DNA of 23,349 bases from JBEBVQ01 sp964636205 (GTDB lineage Bacteria; Bacteroidota; Bacteroidia; Chitinophagales; Chitinophagaceae): the NCBI GenBank assembly GCA_964636205.1, contig CAZWPF010000048.1, positions 1-23,349 of the forward strand. The letters run 5' to 3'. Both the position numbers and the translations under genes were made by a program. Shown in pieces: positions 6,935-16,473 of this stretch; within the stretch, counting starts at the first letter, position 1, and each line of letters begins with the position of its first letter. The notes under the pieces were generated by a model that saw only the letters and a list, made by a program, of their open reading frames with translations, was not told the DNA's origin and ran no database searches.

Positions 6935-7330
6935 TCAGAGGTCATCATCACTACCTAAAAACTCATCTAGGTCGCGCCGTTGTTTCTTATTCGGGCGACC
7001 TGTTTTACTTAAGCGCTTTCCGGTGTAAAAACTACTGCCCATTTGCTTGTTGATTATCTTGTCTTCCTCCGAAGTCAAATCAACATAATGCTTCACTGCC
7101 TCCTCGTACCCAACCCTGTTTCCAACAATTCCGGTCACCTCAATCGTCCACTTCCTCGCCGGAGTACGTATATCGTACCGATCCCCCAGCGCCACCGTCC
7201 GCGATGCCTTCACCGATTGACCATTTAATTTTACTTTCCCGTCGTCACAAGCCGCAGTGGCCTGAGTACGGGTTTTGAATATCCTGATGGACCATAAATA
7301 TTTATCGACTCTTATCTTATTTTCACTCAC
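6935..7330 (-). CDS. S4-domain RNA-binding protein, Hsp15 (HslR)-like
   Basis: A 131-residue protein from GTG 7330. The S4 domain lies at residues 4 to about 65, with RVDKYLWSIRIFKTRTQA, a central KVKLNGQSVKASRTV and GDRYDI, as in heat-shock protein 15, which binds stalled 50S subunits carrying nascent chains. The C-terminus is basic and ends in the GRPNKKQRRDLDEFL tail often seen in Bacteroidota members. An in-frame TTG at 7366 would add 12 residues, but relatives begin only a few residues before IRVDKYLW, so the GTG start is preferred. No ATG is available. The stop codon directly abuts the stop of the convergent lipoprotein gene. No clear TAnnTTTG promoter was found upstream. Confidence 0.82.
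   Translation of the reverse strand: MSENKIRVDKYLWSIRIFKTRTQATAACDDGKVKLNGQSVKASRTVALGDRYDIRTPARKWTIEVTGIVGNRVGYEEAVKHYVDLTSEEDKIINKQMGSSFYTGKRLSKTGRPNKKQRRDLDEFLGSDDDL
6969..7006 (+). terminator. Possible terminator for the Asp-box lipoprotein gene, inside the opposing gene
   Basis: AGGTCGC (6969-6975) pairs perfectly with GCGACCT (6995-7001), and after a bulged G, CCG (6977-6979) pairs with CGG (6992-6994), leaving a 12-base loop. GTTTT (7002-7006) follows. It lies 35 bases past the lipoprotein stop but within the coding region of the minus-strand S4 gene. Confidence 0.4.
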
Positions 7331-7534
7331 GGCAAATCCGATTAATCGTTCCGTAAATTTAATCAATTAAGGGGTTTCGGATTGAATGATCGAATAAAAC
7401 AAACCAGGAATGTTTCATTACCTAATCATACAAGTTCCACATTTTGGGGAAGCAAATTCCAAATAAACAGCTGAGGAGCTATTCTGTGCAATTCTTAAAT
7501 CCACCAGTTCAGGGTATCGACAGCTATCAACGGT

Positions 7535-7571
7535 ATAAAAAAATAAAGGGTCACAGATTTATCCGCAACCC
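7535..7571 (-). terminator. Possible terminator downstream of the YtxH gene
   Basis: On the minus strand, GGGT (7571-7568) pairs with ACCC (7551-7548) around an inner stem of four pairs (7565-7562 with 7557-7554, one G-U) separated by a small symmetric internal loop. TTTATTTTTTT follows (7547-7537). It begins about 30 bases past the stop at 7602. The rest of the 7331-7601 interval holds no gene that I can support. Confidence 0.42.
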
Positions 7572-7601
7572 CAACTTCAGGTGATAGCTATCTATTATAA
7601 C

Positions 7602-7895
7602 TTACACCGTCTTTACCTTCGCTTTCATTTTTGAAGCAGCATCTGCGCCGTCTTCAAGTGTATCTGCAATCTGACGACGAGCCTTATCTTCAAATTCCTT
7701 AGCTCTCTGACTAACATTTTCTCTCAATTCTGCCAGCTCATGCATAGCATCCTTTGAAGCACGGGCAATCTTATCCTTTACGTCCAAAGCCTTATCAGCA
7801 ATAGTCCCACGAATCTGAGCACCTTTCTTAGTGCCAAACAACAAACCTACCGCTACACCAGCGGCTGCTAAAGCAACCATTGTTCCTGTTTTCAT
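7602..7895 (-). CDS. YtxH-domain small membrane-anchored stress-type protein
   Basis: A 97-residue protein. ATG 7895 opens MKTGTMVALAAAGVAVGLLFG, a glycine/alanine-rich single transmembrane or membrane-inserted segment, followed by TKKGAQIRGTIADKA. This is the YtxH pattern (GLLFAP-x-x-G-x-x-x-R). The rest (about 35-97) is a charged amphipathic helix rich in Lys, Glu, Asp and Ala, suited to coiled-coil formation. YtxH-like proteins are often linked to general stress, but their molecular role is unclear. The reading frame is open to a Met at 7952 that would add 19 hydrophilic residues; family members start just before the hydrophobic segment, so the shorter form is chosen. It is transcribed divergently from tamB. 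Confidence 0.8.
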   Translation of the reverse strand: MKTGTMVALAAAGVAVGLLFGTKKGAQIRGTIADKALDVKDKIARASKDAMHELAELRENVSQRAKEFEDKARRQIADTLEDGADAASKMKAKVKTV

Positions 7896-8041
7896 AATCT
7901 TAAGTTTTTTTGAGTGATCAATATCCATTTGACTAACATTTAGCAGAATCATGCCAACAAACTCCGCATACCATTCCTGACCCCCACAAATCAGTCAACG
8001 ATAACAATATAAGATATACGAATCATATGAAACATCCGCAT

Positions 8042-8049
8042 TATCTTTG
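8042..8049 (+). promoter_or_regulatory. Predicted -7 element of the tamB-tamL operon
   Basis: TATCTTTG at 8042-8049 matches TAnnTTTG. No TTTG stands at the -33 position. The leader to ATG 8129 would be about 70 bases. Confidence 0.4.
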
Positions 8050-8128
8050 AGCAAATGAGTGTATCTTGTTCAACCGCTAAGCCCTAACCAAGGTTTATCG
8101 GGTATGGTTTTTTAGGATTACATATTCA

Positions 8129-11100
8129 ATGCGGAAAATATTTCGGATAGTCGGATGGATTTTGGGCATTATCCTAGTGATTGTCCTCTCTATTCTTATT
8201 GTTGCACATACCCCATTCGGCAAAAACTTGGTAAGAAAACAAGTACTTGCCTTTGTGCACAAAAACATAACCACGGAATTCGCTATCGGTGAAATCGACT
8301 ACCTTCTTCCCTATAATCTTGAACTGAACAATGTTTGGATAAAAGATCAACAAGGAGACACGCTATTAGCTTTGGGAAAATTGGACGTACGCATTAACCC
8401 ACTCACCTTGATCTATGGTAAAATTACCATTCCCTATGTAGGCATTGAAGGTTTGTATGCGGATGTGAACCGGCAAGCTCCGGATTCAGTGTTTAACTTC
8501 AACTTTATTCTTGAAAGTTTCGCAGGGGCGGATTCCTCCGAGACTATAGCCGCCGACACAAGTTCGTCGAATCTAAAAATCGCCCTCGGAAAAGTTGCGC
8601 TAAATAATATCCGACTGAAATTCGATGACTTTACGGGTGGGACACAACTTTCACTGGCATTGAAATCTTTACTGCTCACCATGGATCATATCGATATCAA
8701 CCAAATGATCTTCGATATCAATTCATTGGATGTTCAAGGATTGCATACCAGCTTTTTTATCGATAGCTCGCTATTACCGCCAACTATAGACACTACGCCG
8801 GCAGGCAACTTCGCACTGTCTGCCAAGCAAATTAATCTACAAGAGATCAATTTCCTGTTCCATGACAAAGTAAGCGAAACCAAATTCCAGATTGATTTGG
8901 CTAAGCTCTTTATAAAACCAAGGAAGACTGATCTCACTAATCAAATCATCGATATTCGGGAGCTGATTCTGGATTCCAGCAATATTGTAATTGCGATGTC
9001 TTCAAATGACGACCCCTCCGACCAAACTACCGACACTGCAGTTATCGAAGAAACAAAGGGCTGGACGATTGTAGCGGATAAGTTGGCACTGAATGGCATC
9101 AACTTTAAAATGGATGATCACAATGCCCCTGCATTAGCAAACGGGATCGATTTCAGTCATTTGGCAATACAAAAGCTCAACTTTCGCGCTGCAGAAATTT
9201 TCTTTACAACCGACAGTATCTCAGGTAACCTGGAACACCTTTCTTTAAAAGAAAAAAGTGGATTGGACCTTCAAGAACTCCGGACAAAGTTTGCCTACCA
9301 TAATCAAGGTGCTTCACTCGAAGACCTATACCTTAAAACCCGAGGTACTGTTCTTCAAAACCGACTTGATATAAAATACCCCTCACTCGAGGCCCTGCAA
9401 CAAGATCCAGGTTCCATGTCGCTCGATGTTCAATTAACCAAAAGCGCAGTTTACCTGAACGATGTGATTCTGTTTGTTCCGGATTTGCTCGAACAGGAAT
9501 TCTTTGCCACCAATAGAAATGAAGTCATTCAGTTGGAGGCACTACTAAAGGGTAATTTAAAACGCCTGGAAATAGAACAGTTTGGCCTCAACGGATTTGA
9601 AGAAACAGAGGTAAAATTAAAAGGTACTATACAAAATCTCACAGAGACGGAGCTGCTGGCTTACGAAATTGACATAGACCGTATCCGCTCATCTGAACGA
9701 GATCTCGAACTACTGCTCCCCGATAGCTTAAGACAACAATTCCGTTTGCCCGAGTCATTCGGTCTGACTGGAACTCTTGCCGGAAACTTGAAAGATATAA
9801 ATACAGAATTGACCCTGATCACCACAGAAGGCAACATCTTTGTTGGGGGAATTATAAAAACCTCAGAAGGTGCCAATAATGAACTATATCGATTAAATCT
9901 TAAAACCGACCGGCTCAACCTCGGCTATCTGCTTCGTCAGGATACCGTACTCGGATTGCTTTCCACCGACCTGAGCGTGAGAGGTAAAAGCTTTGAGCCA
10001 AAAACAATGTTCGCTCAGGTAAATGGCAACATTCATCTGGCACAATTTAAAGGTTACGACTATCACGGAATAAGTCTGAAAGGAAGAAATAGAAAAGGGC
10101 AGGCCGAACTACATCTGGACTCCGAAGATCCTAATCTTCGTCTGGCTTTAGCAGCAGAAGCAGATCTCAGAGATTCAATTCCTGCTGTATTCGCTCAGCT
10201 CCGTGTTGATAGTATAGATTTATACGCCTTGAATCTTGCGGAAGGACCATTCAAAATCAGAACAGTTATTGATGCAGACATACCGAAGGCTGATTTTGAT
10301 TATCCCGAGGGAGTAATTTCCATTCACAATACAGTTGTCCTGCTTAATGAAGTCAGACACCAACCCGACAGCATGTATATTGTTGCCCGCTCGCACCGCG
10401 ATAGCGGACAAAACATCTTGATTTCGCTAGACATACTACATGCAACGGTAAAAGGCGACATTCCGCTTTCAGGAATAGGACCTGCCATTAACAGCCATAT
10501 TAACCGGCATTTCCAAATGGATACCATTGCAGATCCTGCAAAAGAAAAATTAGCAGAACCATACAACTTGAATGTTTACGCACATATTGCCAATCGTGCT
10601 ACCCTCAAAAACTTAGCTCCCGAACTTAAGCGATTAGATACGATAAGTCTTAGTTTTAAACTAGACGAACAAAAAATGAATTTACGGCTTAGAGCCCCTC
10701 AAATTACTTATGGCACCACAGAAATAGACAGCGTTCTTGTAGGCGTTGAAGAAAACGAAACTAATATCAAATTCAGAGCAGGAATTCGATCATTTACACA
10801 ATCTGATTTCGAACTGCGGAACACCGGAATTGATGGTAAAATAGAGCAGCAAACCATTCATGCCGCCCTACATATTCGGGATTCGAATCGGGCGGATCAA
10901 TTTTTGCTCGCTACCCAAATTCGGCAGGTCGACAGTAATACTGTAATCGCTATAGAACCGAATTTGATTATTAATTACAATCCCTGGAAAGTAGCCACAC
11001 CCAATGAAATTGTTTTAGGTAGCCCGGGATTCTATATCAATAATCTGGACCTCCGCTATGGAGAAAAACGCATTCATGCCCATAGTGAGCAGCCTGCATT

Positions 11101-13144
11101 TCAATCACCCTTAGTAGCCGAAATCAATAACCTTTCTATAGGCGAAATAACTAGAATAGTCAGCAAAACAGACTCATTTATTGCCGATGGCACGATCAAT
11201 GCGCGCGTTCAACTAAAGCAAATGGAGCCGGCCTTGCTCTTCGATGCCAATGCCTCTATCTCCGAACTCAGTTTTATGAATACTCGCTTGGGCGATATTA
11301 AGCTCAATGCAGCTGCAGATGATGAAAATACGATACAAGCCAATATTTCGGTATCGGGAGAGGGCAACGATATTCGACTATCGGGCAATTATCATAATGT
11401 CCCGGTCGCTGGCGATAATCTCGACTTTCGATTAGTTTTAAATGCAGTCAGTCTGAAAAGCTTGCAAGGACTCACTAAGGACTTTACACGAAACAACGAT
11501 GGGTTTATTAGGGGCGAGTTGGTCATCAAAGGCACAACTGATCAGCCATTGATTAACGGCACAATCATCACCGACCAATTGGCGACAACAATCACTCAAT
11601 TGGGAATGTGGTATCGGATGCCCTATGAAAAAATCAGCATCAACAATAACGTAATCAACTTTGACAAATTCGCTATTCTGGACAGCACCCGCAATGAGAT
11701 CAAAATAGAGGGAAAGATAGACGCAAAGGATTTCGCTCAACCCAAACTAGCATTACAAATTAGGGCTAAAGATTTCAAAGCCTTGAGTTCTACTGCACGT
11801 GATAATAAAATGTTTTACGGCAGTGTTGTAATCAACACAAATTTAAGTGTGAAGGGAATAGCATCAGCGCCTGACATAGGAGGAAGCATAGGTATCAATC
11901 GTGGCACCAACTTTACGGTTGTATTACCTGAATCAGAGGTAAAAATCAATGAGACAGACGGGATCGTAGAATTCTTTGATAGCAGAGACTCCTCAGCCAA
12001 CAATCTTTTACGTCCTGCTGATACCCTGAGCACGAAAATCGCCTTTCAACCCGGAGGAGACATCAATGTAAATATTTCGATCGATTCTGCGGCGGAGTTT
12101 AAACTTATAGTAGATCCCGGCACGGGTGACAATTTGCGGGTACGAGGGTCGGCCGCTTTAAACGCAGCAATCACCCCGGGTGGAGATCTAACGCTTACAG
12201 GAAGCTACGAATTAAGGGGCGGTGCCTACCAACTCAACTATAATTTCATTAGGCGCCGATTCGACATTGTTGCCGGCAGTTCCATTCTTTTTGCCGGTGA
12301 TCCGCTTGATGCCCATATGAACATTACCGCGGCATATGAAGCGAATGTCGCGCCATATGATTTAGTAGAAAAGCAAGTGCCGGATCCCTCTCAACTAAAT
12401 TTTTACAAGCAGCGATTACCTTTCCAGGTTTACCTGAAAATGCAGGGCAAGCTGATGCAACCATTCATCAGTTTTGATATTGATTTGCCGGAGGGAGGAA
12501 ATTACAGAATGGCTACAGAGGGAGTTGATCTGGTGCAAGCGAGATTAACCCAGCTCCGCACCGATACATCCGAACTGAATAAACAAGTATTTGCTGTGTT
12601 GATCCTAAATCGATTTGTGGGAGAGGATCCTTTTGCGTCAGAAGGGACGGGAGTTTCGACAATGGCCAGGCAAAGTGCAAGTAGATTTATCTCAGAACAA
12701 TTGAACAGATATGCATCCGGATTGGTAAGCGGTGTGGACTTAAATTTTGATTTAGTATCCTCCGAAGATTATACCACCGGAGAGCGTCGCGAACGCACCG
12801 ATCTGAGCATTGCTGCTAGTAAATCTATGTTTGACGATCGCCTTACAGTCACGGTCGGTAATGATTTTGCCTTAGAAAATTCGCAATCCGGCGGTCAGCA
12901 AAATACAAGTTTGATACCGGGTAATCTTGCAGCAGATTACCGACTCACCGGGGATGGACGGTATCTTCTCCGGGCATATCGCCGTGATCGGACTGAAGGT
13001 ATTATGCAGGGAACGATTACTGAAACGGGATTAACCTTTATCACCACTCATGAATTCAATCGGTTTAAGAATTTGATTAACCGCAAACGTCGACATAGAG
13101 AATGGATGCAGAGAATTAATCAAAACCAACAAAAAGATCAATAA
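8129..13144 (+). CDS. tamB: Translocation and assembly module protein TamB
   Basis: A 1671-residue envelope protein, the largest gene in the window. An N-terminal signal anchor (about residues 5-27, GWILGIILVIVLSILIVAH) is followed by the AsmA-like opening TPFGKNLVRKQVLAF with LELNNVWIKDQQGDTLLALGKLDVRINP. Beta-rich repeats of long-groove (beta-taco) type follow for over 1000 residues. The C-terminal TamB/DUF490 domain (about 1190-1610) shows ELRGGAYQLNYNFIRRRFDI, FAGDPLDAHMNITAAY and VFAVLILNRFVGEDPF. TamB proteins span the periplasm and, with a TamA-type partner, help outer-membrane protein assembly or carry phospholipids to the outer membrane. The partner gene tamL follows after 25 bases on the same strand, which supports an operon. 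Size is in the usual range for Bacteroidota members. No frameshift or unusual composition was noticed. Confidence 0.95.
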   Translation: MRKIFRIVGWILGIILVIVLSILIVAHTPFGKNLVRKQVLAFVHKNITTEFAIGEIDYLLPYNLELNNVWIKDQQGDTLLALGKLDVRINPLTLIYGKITIPYVGIEGLYADVNRQAPDSVFNFNFILESFAGADSSETIAADTSSSNLKIALGKVALNNIRLKFDDFTGGTQLSLALKSLLLTMDHIDINQMIFDINSLDVQGLHTSFFIDSSLLPPTIDTTPAGNFALSAKQINLQEINFLFHDKVSETKFQIDLAKLFIKPRKTDLTNQIIDIRELILDSSNIVIAMSSNDDPSDQTTDTAVIEETKGWTIVADKLALNGINFKMDDHNAPALANGIDFSHLAIQKLNFRAAEIFFTTDSISGNLEHLSLKEKSGLDLQELRTKFAYHNQGASLEDLYLKTRGTVLQNRLDIKYPSLEALQQDPGSMSLDVQLTKSAVYLNDVILFVPDLLEQEFFATNRNEVIQLEALLKGNLKRLEIEQFGLNGFEETEVKLKGTIQNLTETELLAYEIDIDRIRSSERDLELLLPDSLRQQFRLPESFGLTGTLAGNLKDINTELTLITTEGNIFVGGIIKTSEGANNELYRLNLKTDRLNLGYLLRQDTVLGLLSTDLSVRGKSFEPKTMFAQVNGNIHLAQFKGYDYHGISLKGRNRKGQAELHLDSEDPNLRLALAAEADLRDSIPAVFAQLRVDSIDLYALNLAEGPFKIRTVIDADIPKADFDYPEGVISIHNTVVLLNEVRHQPDSMYIVARSHRDSGQNILISLDILHATVKGDIPLSGIGPAINSHINRHFQMDTIADPAKEKLAEPYNLNVYAHIANRATLKNLAPELKRLDTISLSFKLDEQKMNLRLRAPQITYGTTEIDSVLVGVEENETNIKFRAGIRSFTQSDFELRNTGIDGKIEQQTIHAALHIRDSNRADQFLLATQIRQVDSNTVIAIEPNLIINYNPWKVATPNEIVLGSPGFYINNLDLRYGEKRIHAHSEQPAFQSPLVAEINNLSIGEITRIVSKTDSFIADGTINARVQLKQMEPALLFDANASISELSFMNTRLGDIKLNAAADDENTIQANISVSGEGNDIRLSGNYHNVPVAGDNLDFRLVLNAVSLKSLQGLTKDFTRNNDGFIRGELVIKGTTDQPLINGTIITDQLATTITQLGMWYRMPYEKISINNNVINFDKFAILDSTRNEIKIEGKIDAKDFAQPKLALQIRAKDFKALSSTARDNKMFYGSVVINTNLSVKGIASAPDIGGSIGINRGTNFTVVLPESEVKINETDGIVEFFDSRDSSANNLLRPADTLSTKIAFQPGGDINVNISIDSAAEFKLIVDPGTGDNLRVRGSAALNAAITPGGDLTLTGSYELRGGAYQLNYNFIRRRFDIVAGSSILFAGDPLDAHMNITAAYEANVAPYDLVEKQVPDPSQLNFYKQRLPFQVYLKMQGKLMQPFISFDIDLPEGGNYRMATEGVDLVQARLTQLRTDTSELNKQVFAVLILNRFVGEDPFASEGTGVSTMARQSASRFISEQLNRYASGLVSGVDLNFDLVSSEDYTTGERRERTDLSIAASKSMFDDRLTVTVGNDFALENSQSGGQQNTSLIPGNLAADYRLTGDGRYLLRAYRRDRTEGIMQGTITETGLTFITTHEFNRFKNLINRKRRHREWMQRINQNQQKDQ

Positions 13145-13169
13145 CAGCATCTCAATGTGCCGTCAACCT

Positions 13170-15458
13170 ATGATTAAATTATTTCAATATTCAATACTGT
13201 TAATTGTCGCCCTGACAATCGCATCCTGCAGCAATACTAAAAGGCTCGCCGAAGGAGAATCTTTGTTTTTGGGTAGCAATGTAACAATTGAAGATAAGGA
13301 GACCACTGCAAAGGTTCGGGATATACTCGAGGAGGATTTAGAAGGGGCGGTCAGGCCCAAACCAAACAGAACCGTTTTAGGTGTGCGATTCAGATTATCG
13401 ATGTATCATTTAGCGGGTCCTGTAGAGAAAGAGAAAGGCATTCGCAACTGGCTGCGAAACAAAGTGGGCGAGCCCCCGGTACTGACCAGTAGTTTTGACC
13501 CTGATTACAACGAAAAATTGATTGCCAATATACTTAACAACAAAGGCTTTTTCTATCCTGAAGTAACGACAGAACTGATCACAAAAAATAAAAAGACCAA
13601 AGCTCTATTTCATGTAAACACCGGACATCAATATAAAATCCGGAAAACTTATTTTGAAGAAGATACCACTCGGATTTCTAAAGATATTGCAGCGACGAAG
13701 GGAGGCACCTTCCTTTTGGAAGATATGCCTTATAGTTTAGACCTGGTCAAAGGCGAGCGAGACAGGATTGATAAAATCCTCAAGGAGAGAGGCTATTATT
13801 ATTTCAAACCTGACTATATTCTCGTCAGAGTGGACAGCAATGTGGGGACTCATCAAATGGATATGTATGTTACCCTCAAGCACAATGAAATGCCTTCGGA
13901 AGCAAAGAAGATCTACCGCATCCGCGACGTGTTTGTTTTCCCTAACTACAGAATTACCAGCAATCGCAACGATACCAGCAAGTCAGCAGCAGTTGTTTCG
14001 GATGGTTATAAAGTAATCGACCGTAGAAATACATTTCGACCAATTGTGTTCAGACAAGCCATGCAATTTGGCCCCGGCGATGTGTACAATCGCACCGACC
14101 ACAATATATCATTGAACCGATTACTCAATCTAGGCACATTCAAATTCGTAAAGAATAGGTTCGAAACTTTCGATGATCCGGATCCGATAATGGATGTCTA
14201 CTATTATCTGACACCTCTCCCCAAAAGATCACTTCGTTTTGAAATTGGAGCATTAACCAAGTCGGACAGTCGGGCCGGCTCTCGTGCAAGCATATCCTTA
14301 AGAAATAGAAATGCCTTTAGAGGAGCGGAATTGTTGCAATTAAAACTGAGCGGTGGATTTGAAGCGCAGTACGGCGGGCTGGTCCGCCAGCCCAATACCT
14401 ACCATGCGGGTGCAGAAGCCAGCATAACCGTACCCAGGTTTGTGGTACCATTTGTTACCATTCCACCCTCGAGCATGTATATGCCGCAAACCTTTGTAAA
14501 GGCGGGATATATGCTGGAAACCAGAAATCGCCTTTTTCGGATTCACTCTTTTAAAACCTCTTATGGCTTTGCCTGGAAGGAAGATGCCCGAAAAGATCAC
14601 CAGTTTTTTCCAATCAATATCACCAACGTCAGAACCGATACATTGGGCACCACCGAAAGTCAGAATCTGAACTATGGCAACCTGGTGTTTAATGGATTAA
14701 TCTTTGGACCGACCTACCAGTTTACATACAATTCTCAGATCAGTGGTAAAAAGCGAAGGGCATTTTATTTCGACGGACAAGTTGACTTATCGGGTACTTA
14801 TTCCGGTATCGGACATCGTGCTAATTACGGAGATCGACCCGATCAAATTTTCGGGATGGACATGGCAAAATATCTGAAGTTCCAGACAGATTTCCGTTAT
14901 TATAGCAACATTAACAGCAAGACATCATGGGCGAATCGACTGCTGATTGGGGCTGGAATTCCCTATGGCAACTCCGTGCAGCTTCCCAATGTGAAACAAT
15001 TTTTTAGTGGCGGTAACAGCAGTCTCCGTGGCTTCCGTTCGAGAATGATGGGGCCCGGTACCTTTAATGAATTTTATCTCACGGGCAATCGCAGTTATAT
15101 CGAACTGCTAGGCGATCTGAAGTTAGAGTTGAATTCGGAACTAAGATTCGAAATTTACAACTTCTTGAAAGGAGCAGTGTTTGCCGATGCCGGAAATATC
15201 TGGTTGTATAATGACCATCCTGACTTCCCGGGAGGTAAATTCAATTCAGAATTCTACAAAGAGTGGGCAGCGAGTATGGGAGTCGGACTTCGTTTTGATT
15301 TTAGCATACTTATGCTTCGACTTGATTTGGGCACACCCGTAAGGAAGCCCTGGCTGCCCGAGGGGTCGAGATGGGTATTCAACCAAATGGAACCAGGCGA
15401 TCCCAACTGGAGAAAAGAAAATCTCATTCTGAATATAGCAATTGGATATCCGTTCTAA
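13170..15458 (+). CDS. tamL: Translocation and assembly module lipoprotein TamL (BamA/TamA-type barrel)
   Basis: A 762-residue outer-membrane protein of the Omp85 superfamily. ATG 13170 opens MIKLFQYSILLIVALTIASC, a lipoprotein signal with lipobox IASC and Cys20; an in-frame Met at 13155 would add five residues and spoil the signal. POTRA-like modules occupy about residues 25-330, including NILNNKGFFYPEV and RIDKILKERGYYYFKPDYI. The C-terminal beta-barrel (about 345-762) contains FFSGGNSSLRGFRSRMMGPG, matching the conserved (V/L)RG(F/Y) loop-6 motif, and ends with the beta-signal NIAIGYPF with terminal Phe. A lipid-anchored TamA equivalent paired with TamB is characteristic of Bacteroidota. 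The product is expected to work with TamB in inserting proteins or delivering lipids to the outer membrane. Confidence 0.93.
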   Translation: MIKLFQYSILLIVALTIASCSNTKRLAEGESLFLGSNVTIEDKETTAKVRDILEEDLEGAVRPKPNRTVLGVRFRLSMYHLAGPVEKEKGIRNWLRNKVGEPPVLTSSFDPDYNEKLIANILNNKGFFYPEVTTELITKNKKTKALFHVNTGHQYKIRKTYFEEDTTRISKDIAATKGGTFLLEDMPYSLDLVKGERDRIDKILKERGYYYFKPDYILVRVDSNVGTHQMDMYVTLKHNEMPSEAKKIYRIRDVFVFPNYRITSNRNDTSKSAAVVSDGYKVIDRRNTFRPIVFRQAMQFGPGDVYNRTDHNISLNRLLNLGTFKFVKNRFETFDDPDPIMDVYYYLTPLPKRSLRFEIGALTKSDSRAGSRASISLRNRNAFRGAELLQLKLSGGFEAQYGGLVRQPNTYHAGAEASITVPRFVVPFVTIPPSSMYMPQTFVKAGYMLETRNRLFRIHSFKTSYGFAWKEDARKDHQFFPINITNVRTDTLGTTESQNLNYGNLVFNGLIFGPTYQFTYNSQISGKKRRAFYFDGQVDLSGTYSGIGHRANYGDRPDQIFGMDMAKYLKFQTDFRYYSNINSKTSWANRLLIGAGIPYGNSVQLPNVKQFFSGGNSSLRGFRSRMMGPGTFNEFYLTGNRSYIELLGDLKLELNSELRFEIYNFLKGAVFADAGNIWLYNDHPDFPGGKFNSEFYKEWAASMGVGLRFDFSILMLRLDLGTPVRKPWLPEGSRWVFNQMEPGDPNWRKENLILNIAIGYPF

Positions 15459-15497
15459 AACAAGGCTTAGTAACGGCATCTAATTGAACAAAAAATG

Positions 15498-16463
15498 TTA
15501 GGCCGGCAATAGGATTTCGAAGACCGTACCTGATGGTTTGTTATCATAAACACGAATCTGTCCTTTGTGCTGTCGCACAATAATCCGCGTAAGATATAGA
15601 CCAAGTCCCGTACCTTTAGTGGCGCGGGTTTCTTCATTTCCGATCCTATAAAACTTGCCAAAAATCCGCTTCTTTTCTTCATCAGGAATACCGGCACCTC
15701 TATCGGCGACTTTCAAAACAATATTATTCGCCTCCTTCTGGAGCGATACGACTGCAACTGTATCTTTGGGTGAATATTTGATCGTGTTCTCCAGCAGATT
15801 ATTAATCGCCATTCTGAATAAAAGTTGATCACCGACAAAAAAGATATCGGGGATAATATCCATTTGGAAACGGTTGGGAAAACGCTGGCTGTATGCGTCC
15901 ACTGCTTCTTCGGTGAGAATGGAGAGATTCAGTTGCTCATTGGCCGTTATGTATTGTCGCCCTTCCATTTGCGAAGCTACCAGCATATTATTGCAGAGTT
16001 CGTTCAATCTGTTAAGTTCTGCAATACTTCTTTCTAAAAGCTGGTGTCGATTATGCTCGTCGAGATCATACTTTTCAAGGGTTTGTAAATTCAGCTTCAT
16101 GGCCGCGATGGGCGACTTGAGCTCATGTGTAACGCTGAGCATGAAATTGTGTTGCTGTCTTGAGAGCAACATACTCCTTCGAAAGGAAGTATAAACTACG
16201 GCTGCACCCGTGAGAATAACAAGGATTGAGGTAATCCCTTCATAAAGATATTGCTTGGACCGAGCGTTCTTTCTCTCTTCAAGATATCGGAATGCATGCT
16301 TATATGCCTCTGGCGAACTTATCGAATCAAGATGTTCGATAAGCGCTTCCCTTTGCTGCTCGTAAATGATCACGCTTTGCTTCTCGAGACTGAAACCCCA
16401 GAAGGTCATGGCCGCGATGATATAGGCCAGCAGCAACAAATAAAGCAATGTGAACAGTCTCAT
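15498..16463 (-). CDS. Membrane sensor histidine kinase without adjacent response regulator
   Basis: A 321-residue two-component sensor. Two transmembrane helices (about 3-24 and 75-94) flank an extracytoplasmic loop of only about 50 residues. No HAMP domain is evident. The HisKA domain carries SVTHELKSPIAAMKLNLQTL with the phospho-acceptor His113. The HATPase domain shows the N box NNLLENTIKYS (221-231), G1 box DRGAGIP (254-260), F box FGKFYR and G2 box GTGLGLYL. All catalytic boxes are intact. The gene starts 10 bases after gldH and 1.4 kb downstream of the yicC start, so it is the last gene of that leftward cluster. No response regulator lies in the window. Its neighbour gldH suggests a link to envelope or T9SS homeostasis, but that is inference. 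Confidence 0.93.
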   Translation of the reverse strand: MRLFTLLYLLLLAYIIAAMTFWGFSLEKQSVIIYEQQREALIEHLDSISSPEAYKHAFRYLEERKNARSKQYLYEGITSILVILTGAAVVYTSFRRSMLLSRQQHNFMLSVTHELKSPIAAMKLNLQTLEKYDLDEHNRHQLLERSIAELNRLNELCNNMLVASQMEGRQYITANEQLNLSILTEEAVDAYSQRFPNRFQMDIIPDIFFVGDQLLFRMAINNLLENTIKYSPKDTVAVVSLQKEANNIVLKVADRGAGIPDEEKKRIFGKFYRIGNEETRATKGTGLGLYLTRIIVRQHKGQIRVYDNKPSGTVFEILLPA

Positions 16464-16473
16464 AAGCGATCCG

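Noticed and set aside
8129..13144. Minus-strand frames of 60-100 codons inside tamB
   Set aside because: All are antisense to a continuous 1671-codon gene with TamB features throughout, and none has a promoter or recognisable product.
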